Source: Candidatus Eiseniibacteriota bacterium (GTDB lineage: Bacteria; Eisenbacteria; RBG-16-71-46). From it: DNA of 64,000 nt. The translations under genes and the position numbers were made by a program. Numbering within the stretch: the stretch's first letter is position 1; every line of letters begins with the position of its first letter. Under the pieces are notes generated by a model, which saw nothing but the letters and a program-made list of their open reading frames with translations, ran no database searches and had not been told where the DNA came from. Below are positions 53,622 through 62,416 of the stretch, piece after piece. The DNA lies in NCBI GenBank assembly GCA_016710095.1, contig JADJLL010000003.1, positions 143,653 to 207,652 of the forward strand, read 5' to 3'.

Positions 53622-53988
53622 AGATCACCGAAGCCGTCGTCCGCGACCTGCACGTGCTCGTCGAGGCCGGTGAAGCCAGCGACGACACGCGCGCGCTGGT
53701 CGAAGCGTGGCTCGCCGAGCATCCGGCGCTCGCCAGGCGCGGAAGGACGGCTTCCGTCGCCCGACGTCCCTCGCCGCTTCCGCCCACCGACTGCGTGCGC
53801 GGGCCGCGCGAAGGGCTGTCACGCAGGACGCTGGGTCTCTTAGGGCTGGTTCGTTGTGACGTGACGGGTTCCGGCTCTTGTTCGTACCGTCGCACACCGG
53901 ACTGGCGATGCTCAGCCTCGCCGTGGGACTCGTTTCGTGGGGCGTCTTCGTGCGCGTCTCCCGCGCACTGAAGCCCGTGGGATTCTGA
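53618..53988 (+). pseudogene. Frame-broken anti-sigma-like membrane protein
   Basis: The gene starts with ITEAVVRDLHVLVEAGEASDDTRALVEAWLAEHPALA, like the cytosolic end of small anti-sigma or zf-HC2-type proteins. Further downstream, fragments in other frames read AEGRLPSPDVP, DCVRGPREGLSRRTLGLLGL and the membrane end LFVPSHTGLAMLSLAVGLVSWGVF, up to a stop at 53988. Three frames are needed, so the gene has at least two indels. The overlap with the sigma factor supports an anti-sigma role, but the identification is tentative. Confidence 0.55.
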
Positions 53989-54063
53989 AGCGCCCGGCGC
54001 GCGGTCTTGCCGTCCGGGCGCGACGTGCCTAGCATCACCGCCCCACGCCAACCGGAGGCACGC

Positions 54064-54631
54064 ATGAGCTGGACCCCGAGCATCGCGCCCGAAGACGCCA
54101 CGCCCGCCCTGAAGCACGTGTACGACCGCATCCGCGCGCGCGTCGTCGCAGACCGTGTCGAACATCTGGCGCGCGTGGGGCGCGCATCCGGCCGGACTCG
54201 AGGCGTCCTTCAACACGTACCGCGTGCTCATGGACGATCCGGCGCCGCTCACGCCCGCGCAGGCCGAGATGATCTCGCTCGTCGTGTCCGCCACCAACGG
54301 CTGCGGCTACTGCGTCGCGCACCACGGCCCGCGCCTCGCGCGCCACGTGGGCGACGACCTCGCGCACGCCGTCGCGCTCGACTACCGCACCGCCAACCTG
54401 CCGGCGCGCGACCGCGTGCTGCTCGACCTCGCCGTCGCGGTCACCTGCGAGCCGGCCGAACGCACGGCGGAAGACATCGAGCGCCTGCGCGAGTACGGCT
54501 TCGACGACGTGGCGATCGTGCGCGCGGTCGAGATCGCGGCGTACTACAACTCGGTCAACCGCGTCGTGCTCGCGCTCGGCGTGCCGATCGAGCGCGGCCG
54601 CGAACCGTGGGAGTTCGGCTCGCAGAAGTAA
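54064..54631 (+). CDS. AhpD-like peroxidase-related protein, frameshifted
   Basis: The N-terminal part (MSWTPSIAPEDATPALKHVYDRI) and the rest (VSNIWRAWGAHPAGLEASFNTYRVLM onward) are in different frames; the break is at about 54140-54155. The carboxymuconolactone-decarboxylase / AhpD core AEMISLVVSATNGCGYCVAHHGP holds the CxxC pair that gives peroxidase or disulfide reductase activity, and a typical ending EIAAYYNSVNRVVLALGVPIE follows. The product would be about 189 residues. It probably protects against peroxides; its partner is unknown. Confidence 0.8.
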
Positions 54632-54640
54632 CCGCGGCCG

Positions 54641-55358
54641 CTACTCCCAGCCCGACTCGAGCAGCGCCCGCGTTTCGTCCACGGCGACACGCCAGATGGC
54701 GAACATCTCGTCGTCGTCGCGCACGTAGCGCCCGGCGAAGTTTCCGTCGCCGAGTCTTTCGCGGATGCCCGCCGGACCGAAGTGCTTCCACTCGGGGTAC
54801 GGCTGCGCGGGCTTCTGCACGGCGGGCGGCGTCACGCCCGCGATGCGCGTCCACGGGAAGTTCTCCATCCACGACGCGTGCGAGGCGAGCGGATCGATCG
54901 CCGCGACCTGCTTCGAGACGAGCGGCGCGTTCCACCAGTCGTGCCACTTCACCTGCACCCGAGGCGCGCCCACGTGGTGGCGCGCGGCGAGCCACTCGCC
55001 CACGTACGCCGCCGCCGGCGCGTTGCCGCCGTGACCGTTCACGACCAGCACGCGGCGGAAGCCCTGCTGCGCGAGCGCGTCGAGCACGTCGCGCACGACC
55101 GCGCACAGCGTCTCGATGCGCAGGCTCACGGTGCCGGGATACGCCGAGAAGCCGGGCGTGATGCCGTACGGCATCACGGGGAAGACGGGCAGTCCGAGCG
55201 GCTCGGCCGCGTCGTGCGCGAGCTTCTCCGCGAGGATCGTGTCCGTCGCGAGGCTCAGGTACGCGTGCTGCTCCGTGCAGCCGATCGGCAGCACCGCAGC
55301 GGTCGTCGCGCTTCAACTGCTCCTCGACCTGCATCCAGTTCATCCCGGAAACGTTCAT
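54641..55358 (-). CDS. Creatininase-family metal-dependent amidohydrolase, frameshifted
   Basis: The start is MNVSGMNWMQVEEQLKRDD at 55358, overlapping the upstream stop (ATGA). The rest is read one base away after about 55295-55310, from VLPIGCTEQHAYLSLATDTI, the metal-binding block of the family. VVNGHGGNAPAA and YGITPGFSAYPGTVSL are also conserved. Such enzymes hydrolyse cyclic amides such as creatinine or act on related formamides; this substrate cannot be assigned. About 238 residues after correction. Confidence 0.8.
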
Positions 55359-56574
55359 GCGCGTCGCGCCTCCTCGTAGATCGCTTCGAGCGCGCGCACG
55401 TGGCTCTCGGGCGCGCTCATGCGCCGCACGCGTTCGCGGCCCGCTTCGCCCCACGCGGCCGCGGCCGCGGGATTCTCGAGCGCGCGCTTCACGTGCGCGC
55501 CCAGCGTGGCGCCGTCGCCCGGTTCGGCGAGCAGCCCCGTGACCTCGTGCTCGATCAGCTCCGGCAGCGCGCCGATGCGCGCGGCCACCACGGGCCGCGC
55601 GTCGAGCAGCGCCTCGGCCACGCTGTAGCCGAAGTGCTCCACGAACAGGCTCGGCGCCACCATCACCGCCGCGCGCGCGCAGCGCCGCGAGCGTCGCGTC
55701 GTCCACGTGGCCCATGCGGATCACGTTCGGCAGCGCCTGCGCGTCGAGCCACGCGCCGAGCGGACCGTCGCCGCACACGACCAGCGCCTCGGGCGCGATC
55801 GCGCGCGCGATGTCCGGCAGCAGCCGCACGCCCTTCTCGACCGACAGCCGTCCCGCGAACAACGCGTAGCGGGCAGGTGCGCGGGCAGCGCGACGGCGGC
55901 GGCGGATGGCGGCGCGGCCTCGACGCCGTGCGACAGCACGCGCAGCCGCGCGCGCTCGACGCCGAACGTGAGCGCCTTGTCGTACACGAACTGCGACGGC
56001 GCGATCCACGTGCGCACGGACGCGTAGGCGCGCCATGCGTCGTGCAGGTATGCCTCGGCCGCGGCGACCGCGCTCTTCACGCGCGAACCCTGCACGCAGC
56101 CGACCGCGACGGCGTTCCAGTGCTTGCCTCCGCGGCAGCGCTCGCAGATCTCACCGTGCGCGTAGAGCAGGCGGTTCGTGCACCAGGGCTTGAAGTCGTG
56201 CAGCGTCATCACGACCGGCACACCGGCTCGCGCCAGCGGCGCGAACACCGAGGGCGTCAGGTGACGCGAGGGCGCGTGAGGTGCGCCACGTCCGGCGCCA
56301 CGCGCGCGAGCAGGCTCGCCATGCCGTCCGAGGCGCGCGCCGACCACATCGCGTGCGGCAGCGCCGCGAGCTGCGCGAGCGGCGCCCGCCCTCGCCGAAA
56401 TCGGCGCCCGGCGCGAAGTACGCCGCTCGTCGGGCTCGGCGCGTTGCGCGCGTCCTGCGTGGCGAAGTGCGCGACTTCGTGACCGGCGGCCGACAGCCAG
56501 CGCGACTCGTCGAAGTAGGTGCGCTCGACGCCACCCTTGAGCCAGTGGAAGGCGTTGACGAGCAGGACGCGCAC
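55355..56574 (-). pseudogene. Glycosyltransferase family 4-type gene with several frame breaks
   Basis: In order along the minus strand: VLLVNAFHWLKGGVERTYFDESRWLSAAGHEVAHFATQD at the start (N-terminal Rossmann), YFAPGADF in another frame, LAQLAALPHAMWSARASDGMASLLARVAPDVAHL, VVMTLHDFKPWCTNRLLYAHGEICERC, YALFAGRLSVEKGVRLLPDIARAI with GDGPLGAWLDAQALPNVIRMGHVDDATLAALRA, and finally FVEHFGYSVAEALLDARPVVAARIGALPELI with the donor-binding Glu region. At least four frame changes are required. The GT4 fold is certain, and the substrate is not. Adjacent genes in this 4-kb stretch are broken in the same way. Confidence 0.75.
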
Positions 56575-56591
56575 GGAGCGGTCGCGCCGGC

Positions 56592-57394
56592 TCAGTCGCC
56601 GGCGCTCTCCGGAGTCACGAGTTCGAACTCGGCGAGCACCGTGCCGATGCCGGGCGAGGTCTCGTACTCGAGCACGTCGCCGGGCGTGCCTTCGATCAGC
56701 ACGAAGCCGCGCAGCACCTCGAGGTGCAGCAGCGAAGCCTCGGGCGTCGCACGCTTGCCGGCGTCCTCGATCGCGCGCTCGAGCTCACCCCACGCGCCGC
56801 GCCGCAGCACGGACAGCACGCGCGCGGTCCAGCTCGTAGCAGTCCGGCACCTCGCGGCGCAGGTTGAACGCGTGCAGGTGCCACGACCGCGCCGCCGACG
56901 ACGAACGCCGACTTGCCTTGCCACGCCTGGAGCGCGTAGCGGATCGCCGTGCCCCACGCGCGGTGTTCCTCGCGCGAGCCCTCGCCGATCGAGACCGGCA
57001 CGACGGGCATGCGGCGGCCGCGCGCGAAGAAGTGCAGCGGAATGGACACCGCGCTGTCGGCGCCGTGGCGCGCGATGGCCGAACGCACGCCGGCCTTGTT
57101 CGCGAACTCGACGATCGCGCGGGCGAGCAACTGGTGGCCCGGGCAGTCGTAGCGCGGCTCGACGCCGAACGTGGGCAGGTCGACCATCGAGCGATGTTCG
57201 CGCGCGTCGTCCACGCCGAACGGGCCGGGGCTCACCCAGCGGGGCGAGAGCGCGACGATGACGTCCGGGTCCTCGGCCGCGAGCCGTTCTCCGCTCGCGA
57301 CAAGGGCTTCGATCATTTCGGTCACGTCCCCACGCTGCTCGTCGATGAGCATGGTCGGAACGGCGGGCAGGAAATAGGCGCGGGTTGTCAGCAT
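56592..57394 (-). CDS. Class III extradiol dioxygenase-like protein (LigB fold), frameshifted
   Basis: Starts MLTTRAYFLPAVPTMLIDEQRG. Conserved parts are DPDVIVALSPRWVSPGPF, VEFANKAGVRSAIARHGADSAVSIPLHFFARGRRMPVVPVSIG and, after two nearby frame breaks at about 56820 and 56890, ARVLSVLRRGAWGELERAIEDAG and ASLLHLEVLRGFVLIE. The fold is that of protocatechuate / DOPA-type ring-cleavage enzymes, with a His in SAIARHGAD and another in IPLHFF as likely metal ligands. Aromatic substrate unknown. A role other than ring cleavage, as in Memo-like proteins, is possible. Confidence 0.7.
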
Positions 57395-57468
57395 GGCCGA
57401 CGCACCTTAGAGGACGCGGGCGCACTCGCCAAACGATGCGCCGCAGGTGTCAGGCCCGGGCAACGCGA

Positions 57469-57497
57469 AGGCCCCGCCGCGTGGGGCGGCGGGGCCT
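57469..57497 (-). terminator. Hairpin after the first CZB-domain gene
   Basis: A perfect 12-base GC stem (57469-57480 with 57486-57497), 5-base loop, about 20 bases past the stop at 57517 on the minus strand. It has no T-run. Confidence 0.5.
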
Positions 57498-57516
57498 GAT
57501 GGCCTGAGCCTTCGCG

Positions 57517-57876
57517 TCAGGCGGCCTTGGACCAGTTCATCAGTTCGGTCGTGAGCTCGCCCGTGAGCTTGTCGAACGGCGAGCCCGGCGCGATCGCCTG
57601 CGACGCGGCCGCCTTCTGGCCAGCCTGCGCCAGCTTGAGCACGCGCGAGGCCTCGACGTGGAACTTCGCGTGCAGGTCCTTCACCTTCGCGGCGCGCGGC
57701 GCCTCGGCCGGCGTCGCCTTGAGCGAGTAGATCCACTTGCCGAAGTCGCAGAGGTTGTCCTTCGCGACGCTGTCGGGCTGCCACTCGCTCTTGCCGGTGT
57801 CGATCGCCGAACGCAGGCGCGACTTCCACATCCCGTGAGCACCGATCGCCTTGGTGATCTCTTCCTTCGTGGACAC
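57517..57876 (-). CDS. Stand-alone CZB (chemoreceptor zinc-binding) domain protein, copy 1
   Basis: The 119-residue protein is one CZB domain with the zinc ligands His14 (AIGAHGMWKSRL), Cys43 (LCDFGKWIYSL), His69 and His73 (DLHAKFHVEASRVLKLA), as in the C-terminal zinc domains of chemoreceptors and diguanylate cyclases. Nothing else is attached. It may sense zinc or hypochlorous acid and act through a separate partner. A paralogue of equal length follows upstream on the same strand, 109 bases away. Confidence 0.85.
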   Translation of the reverse strand: MSTKEEITKAIGAHGMWKSRLRSAIDTGKSEWQPDSVAKDNLCDFGKWIYSLKATPAEAPRAAKVKDLHAKFHVEASRVLKLAQAGQKAAASQAIAPGSPFDKLTGELTTELMNWSKAA

Positions 57877-57985
57877 GACGTCTTCCTCCTGCCGAGAGCG
57901 GGGCCGGACTTGCGGGGGAACGTCGGGCCGCCGCGCTCGGATCGCGGAGGCCGGCCACTGTTCGTACTGCGACGTGCGCGGTTGC

Positions 57986-58345
57986 TCAGGCCGCGCGTGA
58001 CCACAACATGAGTTCGCGTGTCAGTTCGCTCGTGAGCCGGTCGAAGGGCGAGCCGGCCGCCATGGCCATGTTCGCCACGCTGCGCTGTCCGCCGTGCGCC
58101 AGCTGCAGCACCTGGGCGGCCTCGCGATGGAACTTCCGGTGCAGCGTGCGAATCCGCTCGATGCGCTCGGCCTCGTCCGCCGCGGGCTCGACGGCTTGCA
58201 GCCAGCGGCCGAGATCGCAGTCACCGTCGGCGGCGATTTCTTCGACGCTCCACTGGCTTCGCCCGGTATCGATCGCCTGGCGGAGCCGCGACTTCCACAG
58301 GCCATGGGCGGCGATGGCCTTCTTGATTTCGTCGGCATGCGTCAT
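57986..58345 (-). CDS. Stand-alone CZB domain protein, copy 2
   Basis: 119 residues, same domain with His14, Cys43, His69 and His73 at identical positions (AIAAHGLWKSRL, DCDLGRWLQAV, LHRKFHREAAQVLQLA). About half of the residues are shared with copy 1, and both end in a similar FDKLT/FDRLT-x-EL motif and a final KAA or RAA. An old tandem duplication is likely. No chemoreceptor is present in the window. Confidence 0.85.
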   Translation of the reverse strand: MTHADEIKKAIAAHGLWKSRLRQAIDTGRSQWSVEEIAADGDCDLGRWLQAVEPAADEAERIERIRTLHRKFHREAAQVLQLAHGGQRSVANMAMAAGSPFDRLTSELTRELMLWSRAA

Positions 58346-58477
58346 GAGTCACTCGAGCAGGGCCTGCACGCACGGAGTGTCCAAGCACTGTTCTCGGCCG
58401 CCGAGGGCGCGGGTTGAGCATGCGCGTGCCCACACATGGGACTTTTCCGGCGACGCGCTCGGCCCTATGTTGCGGAC

Positions 58478-59104
58478 ATGCCCGAACCCACCGCCCCCAA
58501 GCCTCCCGACTGGGACGAACGCTACGCCGTGGATGGCTGGGCGTTCGGCTCCGAGCCCAACGACTTCCTGCGCGAGAACGCGCACTTCCTGCCACCTGCG
58601 GGGCGCGTGCTGTGCCTGGCGGAGGGCGAAGGGCGCAACGCCGTGCATCTCGCCCGCCTCGGCCACGAGGTGACGGGCGTGGACCTGTCGAGCGTCGGGC
58701 TCGCCAAGGCCCAGCGGCTCGCGACGCAGTTCGGCATGCGGCTCCACACCGAGGTCGGCGATCTCGCCACCTGGCCGATCGTGCCCGGCGCGTGGGACGG
58801 CATCGTCTCGATCTTCGCGCACGTGCCGCTCGACGTGCGGCTCGCGCTGCACCCGCGCGTGGTCGCGGGGCTCAAGCCCGGCGGCGTGCTGCTGCTCGAG
58901 GCCTACCGCCCCGAACAACTCGGCCGCGAGGGCGGCGGGCCGAAGGACGACAGCAAGCTCATGACGCTCGCGCAGCTGCGCGAGGAGCTCGCGGGCCTCG
59001 AGTTCACGATCGCGCGCGAGATCGAGCGCGAAGTGGTCGAGGGCCGCTACCACTCCGGCATGGCCGCCGTCGTGCAGATCGTCGCGTGCAAACCGCTCAG
59101 GTGA
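58478..59104 (+). CDS. Class I SAM-dependent methyltransferase
   Basis: 208 residues. Motif I is VLCLAEGEGRNAVHLARLGHEVTGVDLSSVGLAKAQRLA, with motif II near GDLATWPIVPGAWDGIVSIFAHVP and LKPGGVLLLEAYRP. It resembles TehB-like methyltransferases that methylate small metalloids or thiols; the substrate is unknown. The ATG at 58478 begins a short acidic start, PEPTAPKPPDWDERY; a start 14 codons upstream is also possible. Confidence 0.9.
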   Translation: MPEPTAPKPPDWDERYAVDGWAFGSEPNDFLRENAHFLPPAGRVLCLAEGEGRNAVHLARLGHEVTGVDLSSVGLAKAQRLATQFGMRLHTEVGDLATWPIVPGAWDGIVSIFAHVPLDVRLALHPRVVAGLKPGGVLLLEAYRPEQLGREGGGPKDDSKLMTLAQLREELAGLEFTIAREIEREVVEGRYHSGMAAVVQIVACKPLR

Positions 59105-59236
59105 ACGTGCGGGTGCTCCGGGTGTAACGTGCGGCCGTTGGGGCACGCGCGGAATGCCGCGCGCGCTCGAGTTCAATCCGGCATCGCCGGACGCCGCGCG
59201 GCCACACTCCTCCACGGCGCGCGCCGGAGTTTCGCC

Positions 59237-60982
59237 ATGCACGCCCTCGTGTCCGCCCTTCGCGCCCGCACGCTCTTCGCGGCCGCGGTCTACTCGCTCG
59301 CATCGTTCGCGCTGCTCGCACCCGCTCCCGCGCTGGCCGGCTGGCCGCTGCACCCGGACGACGGCGGGCTGCCGCTGTGCACCGCCGCCGACTACCAGTG
59401 GTACGCGCAGGCGATCGAGGACGGCTCGGGCGGGCTGTTCGTGACCTGGCGTGACGATCGCGGCCGCACGGTGTCGCTGCCGAACAACTACGACGTGTAC
59501 GCGCAGCACGTGAGCGCCGCGGGCGTGCCGCTCTGGGGCGCGAACGGCGTGGCCGTGTGCACCGACCTCGGCACGCAGGACCGCCCCGCGCTGTGCAGCG
59601 ACGGCGCGGGCGGCGTGTACGTCGCGTGGAGCGACGGACGCACGGGCAACAACGACGTCTGGGCGCAGCACCTGAACGCCGCGGGCGCGCCGCAGTGGCT
59701 GGCGAACGGCTTGCGCGCCGCGCGCCTCGACGCGGCGAACGACTACGCGCCCGCGCTCGTGAGCGACGGTGCGGGCGGCTTCCTCACCGTCTGGTATTCG
59801 TACGACGCCGCGACGGGCACGCGCCTGCGCGCGCAGCGCATGAACGCGGCGGGCTTCCAGCTGTGGGGCACGACAGGCGTCGCGATCGGCGGACCCGCGG
59901 GCAACCAGACCGACCCCCGCGTGCTCGAGGACGGCACGGGCGGCATGGTGCTGTCGTGGGTGCAGGGCTCGACGCCGCGCAGCGTCCGCGCGCAGCGCGT
60001 GAGCGGCGCGGGCACGACGCAGTGGGGCGCGACGGGCGTCGCGGTGACCGACACCACGCGCGCGGCCTCGCGCACGCACTACCTCGTGCCGAACCTCGCG
60101 GGCGGCGCGCGCTTCCTCGTGCACGACACGGCCATCGTGCCGACGCCCTGGTACCGCGACCTCGACGGCACGGGCGCGAGCGTGCGCTGGGCCCAGGTGC
60201 TGCCCGCGACCGCGTGGAGCGAAATCATGACGGGCGCGTGCGCGGGCGACAGCGGCGCGACGCTCGTGAGCACGACCAACGGCGGGTTCGAGTCCGTGCA
60301 GCGCATCGCCGACGACGGCACCCTCGACTGGGGTCCGCACGGGCAGCCCGTCTCGCCCGACACGCTCGGACGCACGATGTACCTGACGCTCGCGCGCGAC
60401 GGCGCGGGCGGCGCTTACCTCGTGGGCACGGCCGTGGACACGACGACGCACTTCTACGAAGTACGCGCGCAGCACGTGCGCTGGGACCGTTCGCTCGCGT
60501 GGGACGTCGAAGGCCGCACGTTCGCGAGCGCCGTGACGGGAGACCAGCAGGCGCCGCAGGCGTTCGCGACCGATCGCGGCGTGATCGCGCTGTGGCAGGA
60601 CTACCGCACGGTCGCGACCACCGGGCTCGACCTTTACGCGCAGCGCATGGATTCGACGGGCACGCCGGGCGTTCCGGTGCTCGACGCGCCTCCGTCCGAA
60701 CACGCGGACGTGTTCGCGCTCGGTGCACCGTGGCCGAACCCGGCTCGCTCGGGCGCGGCCGTGACGCTGCGCTTCGCGCTGCCCGCCGCTTCGCACGTCT
60801 CGCTGGCGCTGCACGACGTGGCCGGACGGCGCGTGCGCGTGCTCGCCGACGGCGCATTCGCGGCCGGCGAGCATCGCGTGCGGATCGAGGACGGCGGGAA
60901 CGCTCTCGCCCGGACTCTATTTCGCGCGGCTCACCACGGCCGCAGGCGTGCGCTCACGCGGAGAATCGCGATCGTGCGCTGA
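59237..60982 (+). CDS. Secreted repeat protein with FlgD-like C-terminal domain
   Basis: Signal peptide (residues 1-34, up to PAPALAG). The protein has six or more degenerate repeats of about 50-60 residues related to those of 44976-46730 (SDGAGGVYVAWSDGRTGNNDVWAQHLNAAGAPQWLANG and similar), then the FlgD-like tail ALGAPWPNPARSGAAVTLRFALP with LHDVAGRRVRVLADG. Near the end, the frame slips at about 60905 and slips back at about 60955: in between the other frame reads LSPGLYFARLTTAAGVRS, and the last residues RRIAIVR return to the original frame. The original domain is therefore present, with two compensating indels. Surface or secreted, function unknown. Confidence 0.8.
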   Translation: MHALVSALRARTLFAAAVYSLASFALLAPAPALAGWPLHPDDGGLPLCTAADYQWYAQAIEDGSGGLFVTWRDDRGRTVSLPNNYDVYAQHVSAAGVPLWGANGVAVCTDLGTQDRPALCSDGAGGVYVAWSDGRTGNNDVWAQHLNAAGAPQWLANGLRAARLDAANDYAPALVSDGAGGFLTVWYSYDAATGTRLRAQRMNAAGFQLWGTTGVAIGGPAGNQTDPRVLEDGTGGMVLSWVQGSTPRSVRAQRVSGAGTTQWGATGVAVTDTTRAASRTHYLVPNLAGGARFLVHDTAIVPTPWYRDLDGTGASVRWAQVLPATAWSEIMTGACAGDSGATLVSTTNGGFESVQRIADDGTLDWGPHGQPVSPDTLGRTMYLTLARDGAGGAYLVGTAVDTTTHFYEVRAQHVRWDRSLAWDVEGRTFASAVTGDQQAPQAFATDRGVIALWQDYRTVATTGLDLYAQRMDSTGTPGVPVLDAPPSEHADVFALGAPWPNPARSGAAVTLRFALPAASHVSLALHDVAGRRVRVLADGAFAAGEHRVRIEDGGNALARTLFRAAHHGRRRALTRRIAIVR

Positions 60983-61044
60983 CGCTCCGGCACCCCGGCG
61001 TCGGCACCCCGGCGCCGGCACCCGGGCACCCCGGGCTGAGGCGT

Positions 61045-62061
61045 CTAGTTGGCGCTGCCTCTCGAAGTGCGCGCACGCTCCGCGGCCATCGCGTTGCCGC
61101 CGGTGAGCGTGACGCCCTTGTCCTGCGCGGCCACGAGCAGCTCGCCCGGCAGCGGGAACACGACGCGCTCCTCGACCAGCTGGAACTGCTCGACCTTGTA
61201 GTCGCCGAGCGCGCAGATGCGGCTCACGCACGCCTGCACGATGTCCTCGGGCGTCGAAGCGCCGGCGGTCAGGCCGACGTCGCCGGTCAGCCACTCGGGC
61301 CGGATGTCCTCGGCCGACTCGATCAGGTGCGAGTCCGCGCCGAGCGCCTTGCCGACTTCGACCAGGCGGTTGGCGTTGCTGCTCGCGGGCGCACCCACGA
61401 CGAGCACGGTCGCGACCTTCGGCGCCATCACCTTCACCGCGTTCTGGCGGTTCTGCGTCGCGTAGCAGATGTCGTCCTTCGCCGGCTCCTTCACCTTCGG
61501 GTAGCGCGCGCGCAGCGCGTTCACCATGGCGTTGCAGTCGTCGAGCGACAGCGTGGTCTGCGTGATGTACGCGACCTTGTCCGGGTTCGGCAGCTGCAGC
61601 GCCTCGACCTCGGCGACGGTCTCGCACACGACGATCGCCTCCGGCGCCTCGCCCAGCGTCCCGATCACCTCGACGTGGTTGCGATGGCCGATCATGACGA
61701 TCGAGTAGCCGTCCTTCGCGTAGCGCAGCGCCTCGAGATGCACCTTGGTCACGAGCGGGCACGTCGCGTCGAGCGCGCGAAGCTTGCGCGCCTTCGCCTC
61801 GGCGCGGACCGCGGGCGACACGCCGTGCGCCGAGAAGATCACGACCGCGCCCTCGGGCACGTCGGAGAGGTCGTCGGTGAAGATCGCGCCCTTGCGCTTG
61901 AGGTCGTCCACCACGTGACGGTTGTGCACGATCTCGTGGCGCACCCAGATCGGGGCGCCGTACACGTCGATGGCCATGTCCACGATGTCGATGGCGCGGT
62001 CGACTCCGGCGCAGAATCCGCGCGGAGCGGCCAGGTAGAGCGTGCGGGGCGTGCTGGACAT
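61045..62061 (-). CDS. ispH: 4-hydroxy-3-methylbut-2-enyl diphosphate reductase
   Basis: 338 residues with the three cluster cysteines Cys17 (PRGFCAGVDRAI), Cys101 (DATCPLVTKVH) and Cys199 (DICYATQNRQ). HNRHVVDDLKRKGAIF and YITQTTLSLDD are also conserved. It carries out the last step of the MEP pathway, giving IPP and DMAPP. The ATG at 62061 begins STPRTLYLAAPRGFCAG; no other isoprenoid gene is near. Confidence 0.95.
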   Translation of the reverse strand: MSSTPRTLYLAAPRGFCAGVDRAIDIVDMAIDVYGAPIWVRHEIVHNRHVVDDLKRKGAIFTDDLSDVPEGAVVIFSAHGVSPAVRAEAKARKLRALDATCPLVTKVHLEALRYAKDGYSIVMIGHRNHVEVIGTLGEAPEAIVVCETVAEVEALQLPNPDKVAYITQTTLSLDDCNAMVNALRARYPKVKEPAKDDICYATQNRQNAVKVMAPKVATVLVVGAPASSNANRLVEVGKALGADSHLIESAEDIRPEWLTGDVGLTAGASTPEDIVQACVSRICALGDYKVEQFQLVEERVVFPLPGELLVAAQDKGVTLTGGNAMAAERARTSRGSAN

Positions 62062-62416
62062 GCGGTGCGGGCGTCCTTCGGGCGGAAGAAGGTGGTCGGC
62101 GCGCGGATGGAATGCGCGGCCGCGGGCAATGTAGCCGAGCGCCCGCGCGGCGGCCACCGCCGGCCGGGAGGTCGCCCGCGGCCCGGGCCGGCGGCGGACG
62201 CGGACGGCGAATCGCGGCGCGCGAGCGGCCCGGTCGCGGAAATCGGGCGGTTTCGCCCACGTTCCGGCTGCCGGAACGACTGAAACGCGAGATAGAACTG
62301 GTACCGCGGCCACGCGCTCCGGTAGCCTTTTACGGCCTCGTGACCTCTGCGAGGCGTGCGGCCGAACGACGGCGCACGCAGCCCCGGACCCCGAGCTCAC
62401 CTCCCAGATCGACAGC
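62062..62416. other. Divergent intergenic region
   Basis: 355 bases between ispH and the last repeat protein without a recognisable gene or hairpin. It must contain the start signals for both genes, but none stands out in this GC-rich sequence. Confidence 0.5.
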
